DNA from: Acrasis kona
Lineage: Eukaryota > Heterolobosea > Eutetramitea > Acrasida > Acrasidae
Length of the DNA: 64,000 bases
Reading direction: 5' to 3'
Assembly: GCA_026419775.2 (NCBI GenBank)
Contig: JAOPGA020001336.1
Span: forward strand, 1-64,000
Part shown: positions 1 through 8,809 of the stretch, one piece after another
How positions within the stretch are numbered: the stretch's first letter is position 1
Layout of the letters: every line of letters starts with the position of its first letter
Made by a program: the position numbers and the translations under genes
Notes under the pieces: model-generated
Seen by the model: the letters and a program-made list of their open reading frames with translations, nothing else
Told to the model about the DNA's origin: nothing
The model's database searches: none

Positions 1-166
1 CAGAGCGAGACTATTTTTCTGGATTTTAAAGAAATTCATTAATTGGAGGGCTCGCCATAGTCAACTCTACGATTATATATATATCGGTTCAAACAACAAT
101 GTGAGCAACAAGAACACAGTCGCACACCAAGACGTAGCATACCAAACAAATAACCCTGACAAAATC

Positions 167-952
167 ATGAACAGCCAAGGACTCAAACATTCAACACCAA
201 CACCAGCTTCTATTGAAACTCAATTCATTGAATATAAATATAATGCTGAAACAAAGAAAGTAGCAATGGTGTCCAAACCAAAGGCAATGCGCAAGAAGAG
301 GACAAGGAAAGCAATTGACATCAAGGTTAAGAGCCATCAATACATTACTACAGCCATATCTACTTTAAGAGATAATGTCCAACCATATATTCCAGAGACA
401 GTAACTTGGGAGGCTTACAAACACCAAATTGATGGTCAAGATGTACTGTGTTTTACTAATGAGAACTTAGAAAAGTACAAATATTGTATCCAACAAGAAC
501 TCATCATAGAGTGGCTGAATTTAATGTTAATGGATGTAAGGACCAAAGTAGTACCAGGGAAAAATACAAGAAGAGTTATGGATTACAAGCTTGGAATAAT
601 TCCAGAGAAACATTTTAAATGTTGGTTTGACAAGATGCCTGGGGAAGAGAAGGATACTACAATGTCAAGATCTAGGGTTGAATTATTAGGAGGTACTTCT
701 GCTGACATTTGTGTAACAAAAAAGTTCACTGGAGAGAACCTTTTAAAGATTCCACATACATGTAGTGATTGGTGGCACTTCTATCACAGGGATGAACATG
801 GAGTTGAGAGATACTATGAAATTGTTGACCTTGCTCTCAAGTATAATGAAGTTACTCAAGTATTGTATGCTAGTATTATTTATGGTTGCTATCAGCCAGC
901 TATTGAAGTAGGAGATGATGGCAGCCTTATAGGCATGTATAATGCCTATTAA
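167..952 (+). CDS. Hypothetical protein, 261 aa
   Basis: I do not recognise this protein. The first in-frame ATG is at 167; the open frame extends upstream to a GTG at 101, which is not a credible eukaryotic start. The N-terminal third is Ser/Thr/Lys-rich with a basic patch (KAMRKKRTRK) that could be a nuclear localisation signal. The rest is a mixed globular-looking sequence with several Trp residues (CWFDKM, DWWHFYHRD). The stop TAA is followed directly by TAA and lies inside an AATAAA signal. It sits at the edge of a decayed region rich in relics, so it may belong to a lineage-specific or element-derived family. No function is proposed. Confidence 0.55.
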   Translation: MNSQGLKHSTPTPASIETQFIEYKYNAETKKVAMVSKPKAMRKKRTRKAIDIKVKSHQYITTAISTLRDNVQPYIPETVTWEAYKHQIDGQDVLCFTNENLEKYKYCIQQELIIEWLNLMLMDVRTKVVPGKNTRRVMDYKLGIIPEKHFKCWFDKMPGEEKDTTMSRSRVELLGGTSADICVTKKFTGENLLKIPHTCSDWWHFYHRDEHGVERYYEIVDLALKYNEVTQVLYASIIYGCYQPAIEVGDDGSLIGMYNAY

Positions 953-989
953 TAAATTTAAACCTTTTTTGTAAAATAATTGATGTTCA

Positions 990-1651
990 ATGTGCAAACA
1001 CCACCACACAGAGAATGACTGTGTATATGAGTATTTTGTATGTGCCTACAATGAGAAATGCTAAATATTATTCAATGACAAGTACAATTTACAAAGAAAG
1101 AACACTTTTAAATGCATTAAGCACAAGATGGATGTCAGTCTTATATACATTAAATGTGACTTAAAATTAATAGAAAGAATGCCCTCAAACATTTAAAGAA
1201 ACATGAAGAGTTGAAGACAATTACATGTAACACAGATTTGTTTGACTTTAAGTATCTATGGGAAGAAAGAGAATCAAATACATTAATGGACCCAATTTCA
1301 CCTGCTTCCAACAATAATTATGAAAATGGAGAAGTACATGCCAATTTAGATGATAGCATTTTGGACCAATATCCAATACCTCCTCTTAATGATATTAATG
1401 ATACACCAGAAGAGCCTATACAAGAAGTTTCACTTTCAATTGATTTGTTTATTAAGGAGAAAACCAACATTATTGATTATAGTTACAGTTATTTAAACTT
1501 TGTTTTGACAATATGCTTAGAGAGTAGTAATAAATATAAGGATGCTGCCTCTATAGTAGCTCAGCCAAAGTCATTATCTTTTTATAAATGTCATAGCCTG
1601 TATATACTGATTACTCATCAAAAATCCTCTAAAAGAAAGATGATTAACTAA
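990..1651 (+). pseudogene. Frame-disrupted zinc-finger-like relic
   Basis: Short stretches in different forward frames carry Cys/His patterns: an ATG at 990 opens a frame with CVYEYFVCAYNEKC, another frame gives FKCIKHKMD and IYIKCDLK, and a third gives HLKKHEEL just before 1211. Read together they look like degenerate C2H2-type fingers broken by frameshifts and stops. The longest frame (1211-1651) has no ATG near its 5' end; its first in-frame Met is about 25 codons in. Its product is acidic and unrecognised. I infer a decaying gene, possibly from a transposable element; a spliced intact gene was not found. Confidence 0.35.
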
Positions 1652-1777
1652 GTTAATAAACATGTAGTATCTTTGATTGTATTGTTTTCATTTTACATTT
1701 CTTTTAATTACAATAAGATCTATTGGTTAGATTTTTCGGTTGACTTTTTGTGAAATAAATTTTCAAAAATGTTACAG

Positions 1778-1864
1778 GATGCCTCTTCCTTTGTGAACTC
1801 AGAGTGGGGGTAACCTGTTATAAAGTACTTTGAGATGCCTCTTCCTTTGTGAACTCAGAGTGGA
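1778..1864. repeat. 31-bp direct repeat, two copies 56 bp apart
   Basis: A 31-bp unit starting GATGCCTCTTCCTTTGTGAA occurs at 1778-1808 and again at 1834-1864, with one G/A difference near the end. The spacers share AAAGTA. No coding ORF covers it, and no terminal inverted repeats were seen around it. Confidence 0.85.
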
Positions 1865-1937
1865 GGTGGCTTAAAGTATTGTGACAACAACATAAGCTGA
1901 CCAGAGAATTCAACTGCTACATTCACATTTATCAACC

Positions 1938-2085
1938 GCGCCAGTATAACCTATGCCAGATTTTCAAGTGCGACGCAGCGTCTATTTCCGAACACGATTT
2001 CCGCCAGCTAGACCAATAAGAAGTACATTTATGCCACATTCACCCATCTTTGAACATGTTGGCGCAGCCTATGCCAAATTTTTGA
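1938..2085. repeat. Degenerate direct repeat pair
   Basis: Two diverged copies of a motif resembling GCGC-AG-CCTATGCCA-ATTTT-AA occur at about 1938-1966 and 2062-2085. With the 31-bp repeat just upstream, this makes 1.65-2.55 kb a gene-free repeat patch. I see no gene between 1652 and 2547 apart from short chance ORFs. Confidence 0.5.
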
Positions 2086-2547
2086 ACACGGATTGACACA
2101 TATGAGATCACATCATTACCTATAACATTAACTCCTACATTACGGTCAAAGATTGCTTTTTGAAAATGCAGAAATCTATTACATTTAATTGAAGTAAAAG
2201 CGTTTCTGACACTCAAGCTTTAATAAATCAAGAATCTAGTGTACACAATTATTCTATTTTTATTTTTTTTTCAAAGTTGATCACGGCGAGCCAGCCAATA
2301 ATTGATTTTCTTTCCTCGTGTCTCGCTCTGCACTAGACATCTTACCGTCATACATGGATATAATATTCTCTCCAGCCGATTGGTATTTTATAGCTGTTCA
2401 ATGTCACGTTGTTGTTGTTGTTTGGCAATTGTGATGATGCTCAATAACCTCTTGTAATGTAGTTTTGTTGGTTCTTTCTACCTGAAGCTCATTATCGATA
2501 TCTTGAAATTTCTTGAGACATTTGCCACCCTTGCTTTGATTTCATTC

Positions 2548-3517
2548 TCATTTGTGAAGAATAAAAATCTCGCTCGTACAATCATAACAATGGTCAAGGC
2601 CTTCTTCTGTCACATCATGCTCAAAATAACTTGTTCTCGTTACAGTCTGGAAGTGAAAGCAAGCGGACTCGTAATCCTTGCGATTATAATCGACGAAATC
2701 GTTCAAAGTACTGGCCACCATCCTACATTCCGTGCTGGTCCTCCCCCTCCAAACTGGAAAATAAATCTTCTCCTTCAAGTAACTGGTACTTTCTTTGCTT
2801 TTGTGGCCAGGTTGGCAGTAGGGTAACCGAAACTTAAACATGCTCGCCTTGGGTTTCATGATGTGGTGCCACTTCTTTTGCATCTCCATATCCTTCTCGA
2901 CGTATTTGTTCTTTTCGTCCTCCGTTAATTTAGCTGTCTGTTCGCCGAATTTATTTGCTCTTATGTCGCTTATGAATGTTACATCTTGTTTAGAAAACCT
3001 CTCCGCCATATCGTCCGTGAAGTACCCTGTTCGAATCTCGATCTTACTAGTTTGACGAGCGTCGAATGGTGCCGGATCAACGAGTGCGAATGAATATTCT
3101 GGAATAGTTTCGACTGGAGGTAGTTGATGTGTTCCAGGCGCTGCGCCAGCATAAACGACAAGTGTATTCTTATCGCCGTATGATATCAAAAACTCAATCT
3201 CGGACATTAATAATTTGCGTTGGCCCCAGTGATCCACTGTTTTTGCTTCTCCTTGTCTACTGGTATACTCAGTTCGACCAGAATCTGTTGTTAAACAGCG
3301 GTCTTCTTCTGTGGGTTTTGCCTCAGGTCGAATAAAGGTTCTTTTGTTGGCGAAAAATTGACGTATGAGGATTTTGTTCGTAAATTTTTTGTTGTTCGCG
3401 ATCAAGATTAAGAGTTGTAGGGTCAAAGTCAATTTCGAACTTTTTTCTGTCCAGGATTGAACTAGATGAAGCATGAAGCCTCTTCCTATGTTCAAGCTCT
3501 CGAATCGTGTACTTCAT
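2548..3517 (-). pseudogene. VP39-like cap 2'-O-methyltransferase, frameshifted
   Basis: The protein matches the family of poxvirus VP39 (PARP_regulatory, SAM-dependent mRNA cap-1 2'-O-methyltransferase and poly(A) polymerase small subunit), which is mostly found in nucleocytoplasmic large DNA viruses. In order I see QRKLLMSEIEFL, the SAM-binding loop VVYAGAAPGTH, LVDPAPFD, ISDIR, MFKFRLPY and TSTECRMV. These supply candidates for the family's catalytic K-D-K-E residues. The likely ATG is at 3517, but that frame stops at 3323 and the conserved part lies in a second frame. The shift falls near a T-run at about 3345-3355. The two parts add up to roughly the 330-residue family length. Further frame fragments upstream suggest more decay. 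Kinetoplastid cap methyltransferases are a cellular alternative relationship. Confidence 0.75.
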
Positions 3518-3997
3518 AACGTGTTCTTTTTGGTTCCTCTATGATCATTTCCTTGACTTCTTTTCCTTGTGGTGGTATTGCTTAGGGTGTTGAGTTTGAC
3601 CAGAGGTTTTCATGTTTGACATAAACAAAAACCAACAATCGAAGCATTATGCCTCTATTTTAGGACATTGTAAGACATCTAGTAATTTTAGAGCACAATG
3701 CAGCGTTATGCAGCATAATGCAAGTATTTCTGTATATTTAAATAAAATTGGAGTAGTGGCGGGCTAATAACCAACATATCAGTATGCAAGCAGGGGAGGT
3801 AACCAAACCGATTGTAGTCCCTAGTCAGTAGAGTAATGTAAAGATTCCTTGGCTCACCTCATTGACACGCATTCCCGTGGAAGACATAACCTTGGCAGAT
3901 GCCACAATTGGACGATGATACAATCTTCTATGCCACAAAAAAATTAAAAGAGAAACGATATACAATTGTCAAAGACTTTATTTTCATCCTTCATGAC
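3518..3997. other. Intergenic region with short repeats
   Basis: No supported gene. On the minus strand short open stretches upstream of the VP39-like frame suggest additional frame-broken coding remnants. A small imperfect ATGCAGC-type repeat lies at about 3699-3725. The plus-strand ORF 3899-4126 appears to be antisense to the following minus-strand frame. Confidence 0.4.
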
Positions 3998-4667
3998 TTA
4001 TTCATTGCTGATGGGCAGTTGCTTCAACTCCTTACTCAAGACCTCTTTGACTTGATCGTACATTGCTCCATAGATTGGGTGTTGGGTAGGAGCGTACTTG
4101 AATTTGTCTTTGTTTTCCTTGTATGATTCGTCTAGTGCACCCAACAATCTTGGACACATTCGTAGCAATTCCATAATCAAATTCGCCTTGTCTTCTCTAC
4201 TCTGTACTTCTCCACCTTCCCTAATTTTGCTTACGTTGCAAAAAGTAAAGATTAACTGGCCTGCATGACGGAGCTCTTTCCTGGACGACGAGGGAAACCA
4301 CCCTCTGTCCATAAATGTTACAAATCCATCTACTCCTCCTTTGTTTTTCTTGAAATTTTTGAACTCTTTTAACCTGACTTTTAATTTATCACTAATTTGA
4401 TCAAGTGGAGGTAGGTATTGATAGTCAATAGATAAACTTGAGCGAGTTAACGTCGGTGAACAATACTCGCCTTTGACGACGCTCTCCATAAGTTTTAAAA
4501 GGTCCATCTTTTGGCGGAAATGTCATAACTCTGCCATCCTTTGTTACTTTGACTTTGAAATGATTCAAGTGGGTCCTTCCAAAAGTATAGAATTCTCTTA
4601 GTTGTACGTACTTGGCGTACGTTATCTTATGAGGTCCGTATCTTTCAATTACGTCCTTTGTGAGCAA
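3998..4667 (-). pseudogene. Unrecognised gene broken by a frameshift
   Basis: Two minus-strand frames overlap between 4425 and 4507. The upstream frame (downstream of a stop at 4731-4733, in frame) carries EYFYRFEDEG, ERYGPHKITY, LREFYTFGRTHLNHF and VMTFPPKDGPFKT. The other frame (3998-4507) carries VKGEYCSPTLTRSS, GGVDGFVTFMDRGWFP and a C-terminus ending KELKQLPISNE. The switch appears to occur near 4490-4505, where both frames read the same AAAGATGGACC region. Sequence complexity looks protein-like, so I treat it as one broken gene. I do not recognise the family. Its position between a VP39-like relic and a transposase fragment suggests the same foreign or decaying block. Confidence 0.4.
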
Positions 4668-4730
4668 CGATCTGTCCCAGTGGCCGCTAACTCCCTCATC
4701 TTCAAATCTATAAAAGTACTCCTTAACGTC

Positions 4731-4967
4731 CTACTCGGTTCTGAAAGCAATTGCGCACTGCTTGCCAAAAACAGCAATAATGTGCCCATTGGTGATGTTG
4801 ACAACAACATGGTATTTGATAGTATGTCTCTTTTTTTTGAAAGTATAATACAACTCCTTGTCTTGTGGTCTCTCAAGGTTGCATTCCGTCGCATCAATAA
4901 CAACGTAGCAGTGTTGAAATAATTGGATAAAGATCTCTGTTTGATTATATCTATTTTCCCATGATAA
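4731..4967 (-). mobile_element. DDE transposase fragment (Harbinger / DDE_Tnp_4 type)
   Basis: One minus-strand frame between stops at 4968-4970 and 4731-4733 reads IQLFQHCYVVIDATEC, then LERPQDKELYYTFKKKRHT and VVVNITNGHIIAVFGKQC. This is the first-aspartate region of a DDE superfamily endonuclease of the PIF/Harbinger-like DDE_4 type: VID-TEC, the YYS/TFKKKRHT-KY motif, then the second strand. The frame stops before the second catalytic Asp, and nothing downstream restores it. The fragment has no start codon. No terminal inverted repeats or target-site duplication were found, so only a remnant is left. Confidence 0.65.
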
Positions 4968-5037
4968 CTAAAAGTTTTAATAGCATGAATTAATTGTTTT
5001 ATATCATACGAAACCATTTGAACATTATCATGTCCCA

Positions 5038-5223
5038 ATGAAGAAGTTAGCTGGTCAATCTACAGCAACTGGTGTTGAGTTTGCAACTAAAATAACAGAG
5101 ATTAAGGACACACTTCGCTATTATTACCCTGAGACAATGTATAAAAAAAAGAACCAAGATTCAGTGAAAATTGGCAGCAATTACAAGTTCCCAAAGTGTG
5201 ATGCAATATTGATACAAGACTAA
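5038..5223 (+). CDS. Short unrecognised ORF, 61 aa, possibly decayed
   Basis: An ATG-started frame of 61 codons, Lys/Tyr-rich, with RYYYPETMYKKKNQD. After the TAA at 5221 the same frame stays open for about 54 more codons (NNWVLKHDNLVQIYCPKS) and overlaps the 3' end of the minus-strand ORF at 5343. This looks like a longer coding sequence interrupted by a nonsense change. No homology recognised. Confidence 0.25.
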   Translation: MKKLAGQSTATGVEFATKITEIKDTLRYYYPETMYKKKNQDSVKIGSNYKFPKCDAILIQD

Positions 5224-5342
5224 GACAAGTTGAAATATGAGAGTTATGCATATAAAAATAACTGGGTCTTGAAGCATGATAACCTTGTTCAAATATACTG
5301 CCCTAAATCATTTACACGGGACAGAACCACAATTACAGTCAA

Positions 5343-5750
5343 TTATTTAGTCACATTCATAAAATCCGCGTCTGAAGGAATGGGATAACCACCTCTTGAC
5401 TCCTCAGGACTATCAATCAGCGAGATTTCTTCCTCTGGCCTGGAAATTCTCTCTTTTAGCAGTGCTATAGTGAAGGGAACCGACAAAGGATACAAGATTT
5501 TAATAAACCCACACTCAGTGTCTGCGGGACGGATACAACGAAATTCGAATGTGCGGTTCGGGTTGAAGCGGATAAAGTAGAAGTGTGCCGCTGCTGATTC
5601 AAGGTGGCAGTACTGCCTCTTTTCTTCTACTGGAGTAGTCGCACTCTCAATGAGCGGTGGTGAGAGGGGTCGTTCTTCGCAAATTCTTTTAGCAGGCGGA
5701 ACTTCCTTCTCGCATTCCTCGGTACTGCGCTTTAGGTGACTACGAACCAA
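5343..5750 (-). CDS. Hypothetical protein, about 135 aa, start uncertain
   Basis: The frame encodes a Glu/Pro-rich product with FYFIRFNPNRTFEFRCIRP and a C-terminus ending DADFMNVTK. The track start is TTG, and no ATG precedes it before an in-frame TAA at about 5784. Beyond that stop the same frame has an ATG at 5804 (MPPRLR). Either the first exon lies elsewhere and a splice was missed, or the gene has a premature stop. Basic/acidic N-terminus, no membrane segment, no recognised domain. Confidence 0.4.
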   Translation of the reverse strand: MVRSHLKRSTEECEKEVPPAKRICEERPLSPPLIESATTPVEEKRQYCHLESAAAHFYFIRFNPNRTFEFRCIRPADTECGFIKILYPLSVPFTIALLKERISRPEEEISLIDSPEESRGGYPIPSDADFMNVTK

Positions 5751-5804
5751 AACGCCATTGGGCGAATTAAAAGCTTCGGTATATTATCGCAGCCTTGGAG
5801 GCAT

Positions 5805-6482
5805 GACAGGTCTAAACATCATTTAGCATTCTACGCGTGCTCGATTGTTGCGAATTTGGGTATGATTATGGGTCACCCTGTGTGTCGAAGTGTGAACGAG
5901 TATTTGGTTGAATAAATTTATTTTGTTACAAGTTGTTTTTCACGTTTTCTCGTTTTTACGTTAACGACCCGTTAACGAGTTAACATAGTTAACTTTTGTA
6001 AAGGGAACAACCCTAATGACCACGTTTCAATTCAAAATACAGAAAACGAATTTAAGATAATTACAAATATTGGGTTCTGGGTGTTCAAATCAGGTACTAT
6101 TTGCCCTGCTGTATTTGTTGATCAGTATAAATGCAACGATGTGCAATCGACAAATATGTGTCCATTGGTTGATACTAGCCACATTATAAAAAAAGATTGT
6201 TGTATTCATGGCAGTAATGTTGTCCCAGTTCTTATTGCTGAAAGAGAAGATGATGAATATATCTGTACATTTTACTAATTCAATAAACATTGATTATTTT
6301 ACAGGATTTTTTCATTCGTTGTAGCAGACAGTTAATAACCATAGAGAGCGAGTCCTTTAAAAACTGTTTTTTTTTGAGGTTAATTAGACTGGTTTATTAC
6401 TCTGATTTTTCAATTTGGTTATTTTAGTCCATTTTGTTTTGGTTTACTAGATAGATTCTAAATAAACCGATTTTTTCGCCGA
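5805..6482. other. Intergenic, with a GTTAAC cluster
   Basis: No supported gene. GTTAAC hexamers occur at 5960, 5971, 5979 and 5988, four copies in 34 bp, within an AT-rich stretch. Opposed ORFs at 6081-6290 overlap completely on the two strands and neither shows a recognisable feature. This separates the relic-rich left end from the ordinary genes. Confidence 0.5.
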
Positions 6483-8621
6483 TTAGAATAGTGTCAACTT
6501 TGGGTGAATTACGTTAGGGAAACAATCTCTAATTTTATCTATTAAACTAGTATCTTGATCATTCTTTGTATCAATATCAAATCTTCTCACAGATCCAAGT
6601 TTATCTCGACAAGTTTCCAATATTTCTTTGATATGATTATTACTCACTGTTGATAGTGAAAAACCATCATCATAATACCTTATGGATAGCGAGGTCAAAG
6701 AAAGACTTCTTACCCAAAGTGGTAATAGTTTGCAATAAGACATTGTCAAAGTTGTGACGCTGCCGGGAGGATATACATTTATATCCGTGTTATACAATGC
6801 GAAACAGTTAGATACATCTAAAATCTTTACTACCGGTAGATTTTTTAATAAACACCTGAACGCTGCCTCCTCAATAGTGTGTGGCATTGAAAAACAAGTG
6901 ATATTCTTAAAGAATGTATATTTTGATAATCTTCGAGCAGTATGTTCCGGAATATGTGCATCGCTTAGATCAAGTGTTTCAAGATTAGAAAGATTATATT
7001 CAAAAGAGACAAGAGCAAAAGAGTTCGTGGTGTATTCATCAATCATCCCTACAATCTTCAAGGCTTCGACTTTGTCTTCAATCTCTCGAATAACTCTTTG
7101 AATTTGTTCAAATGAAGCAGTTGTAATATCAAAGCAAAAGTTGGAATGAGTAGCAACAGATTGCCGAAAATCAGTATATTGATTAATTTCGTTATAGGGT
7201 AAAAACTTATTGATCATCCTCACCAAATCAATGGACCCAACTAATTTTAATAAAATATTGTCTAGTGTAGATGGAAGTTTGATACTGTTCTTATTTGGAC
7301 CGTAATGTCGATCAAATGCAAAAGTCTCGATCAGCTCAGATTCACATTCAATTATTCTAATCTGTAGGCAACTTCTACCAACTACCTCCGCTTTGTTTTT
7401 CAGAATTTGTTGCTCTGCTTCTATATATAACTTTGGACGGTTGGTGCCCTTAAACATCTCTTCGTATACTTCCCGTACATTAATCTTGATTAGTGCTCTT
7501 ACACTTGATTCAGCACCATCGTAAGTAGCGTAGACTTCTTCCGCATTCCTTTCATAACAACTTTTTGATCGTGACATTTTATTTATAACGCTATAATCAT
7601 CACCCTTGTCTGCTGTCTGTGCCAATGGAATTTCTTCCTCAAAGTACAAATATTGAAGATCAGGGTGCACATAAAGTACATCATCTTTGATACTTGTCGT
7701 TATTCTGTCCTTACTTCGGATCTCTACCTTGTAATATTTTCCTGGTGTACTCATAAGTTGCAAATCTGTCTCTGATGGGCAATTGATCACCCAATTCGGA
7801 TTGCGGTATTTTTGGTATGAATCAATTAATTCCTGATGTACTTCCGGTATTCTTATTCTTACGCGTAGGGGATCTGTTTGAAAAGCCCATTCCAATGTAG
7901 AAATACCAAACAGATCTTTTTTGTTTGGATTCTCACCCTGTTTTAATTCTCTATCATGTAGTAGGTAGAGTAAGTGTACATCATATCTATTAAGGTTGGG
8001 AAGGGAAAAGACTATTGACAAGAGGTTTCTTCCGAACTGATCTAATCGATAATACCATTCATCAATTAACTCTCTGTTTGCGACTTTAAGATTGGTTAGG
8101 TTGTTGTATGATTTTTGAGCTTCAGTATTTTTCTTAATGCTATCTGTGAAATCTTCTAAAAGTGATTTTCTGTTGTCATGTGAAACGAAAAGTTCGGCGC
8201 TTTTATGAACGGTGTAATTTGTGGAATCATCACTGTAGGCTGCTGCGCGTTCGATCATGTAAATGTCATCTGACTTATTAATCAATTCAGCACTGATATC
8301 AAATGTTTTCGCAAGGTTCGAGTATTCTTTTGTTACATCTTCCGTTCCTATTTTCAGCATCCAAAGGTGTGCGCTGCACGGTCTCATGACTGTTTTGAAA
8401 TCACGATAGCTCGAAAAACGTATAACAACTTTTTGTAGGTTATCATCAATTGATGACAATATAATGCTAATTTTTTCGTGTCTCACAATGCACTTATTAT
8501 CTTTGAACGATAGTCCTGAGATGGAGTAATAACCTAACGGATATTCGTCGGATTCATAATCGTCGGGTTCATAAAGATCATATATTGCAGGGATCATACG
8601 CTTCAGCTCTTCGGTATCCAT
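6483..8621 (-). CDS. Large LRR-like protein, 712 aa
   Basis: A single uninterrupted frame with an ATG at 8621. The N-terminal 450 residues are acidic and unrecognised. The C-terminal third shows leucine-rich/RNI-like spacing: LSNLETLDLSDAHIPEH near residue 560, VVKILDVSNCFALYN near 610, SVTTLTMSYCKLLPLW near 640 and SLTSLSIRYYDDG near 655, ending NVIHPKLTLF. No signal peptide or membrane segment. This arrangement (variable N-terminus, short LRR block) recalls F-box/LRR or adaptor proteins, but I see no clear F-box. No intron detected. Confidence 0.7.
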   Translation of the reverse strand: MDTEELKRMIPAIYDLYEPDDYESDEYPLGYYSISGLSFKDNKCIVRHEKISIILSSIDDNLQKVVIRFSSYRDFKTVMRPCSAHLWMLKIGTEDVTKEYSNLAKTFDISAELINKSDDIYMIERAAAYSDDSTNYTVHKSAELFVSHDNRKSLLEDFTDSIKKNTEAQKSYNNLTNLKVANRELIDEWYYRLDQFGRNLLSIVFSLPNLNRYDVHLLYLLHDRELKQGENPNKKDLFGISTLEWAFQTDPLRVRIRIPEVHQELIDSYQKYRNPNWVINCPSETDLQLMSTPGKYYKVEIRSKDRITTSIKDDVLYVHPDLQYLYFEEEIPLAQTADKGDDYSVINKMSRSKSCYERNAEEVYATYDGAESSVRALIKINVREVYEEMFKGTNRPKLYIEAEQQILKNKAEVVGRSCLQIRIIECESELIETFAFDRHYGPNKNSIKLPSTLDNILLKLVGSIDLVRMINKFLPYNEINQYTDFRQSVATHSNFCFDITTASFEQIQRVIREIEDKVEALKIVGMIDEYTTNSFALVSFEYNLSNLETLDLSDAHIPEHTARRLSKYTFFKNITCFSMPHTIEEAAFRCLLKNLPVVKILDVSNCFALYNTDINVYPPGSVTTLTMSYCKLLPLWVRSLSLTSLSIRYYDDGFSLSTVSNNHIKEILETCRDKLGSVRRFDIDTKNDQDTSLIDKIRDCFPNVIHPKLTLF

Positions 8622-8809
8622 CGTTGTAGTATACGGTTACTTGATGAAAGCAGACGTCCGAAATGTTGACGAGATTTTTCAAGCCGAATGTTTACAAAAT
8701 AAACCTGTCATGTTTGTTGAGAACTGATAACTAATAACTACAGCACATTTCCATCAGACACACAGATAACGTATAATTCTATAGTCAATTATTGACCGGA
8801 AGGGATTAT

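Noticed and set aside
2503-3335. Plus-strand ORFs of 68-107 codons
   Set aside because: They lie opposite the VP39-like coding frame, whose motifs show the true strand.
4602-5038. ORFs of 106 (plus) and 129 (minus) codons
   Set aside because: Neither is protein-like; the DDE motif lies in a third frame of the minus strand.
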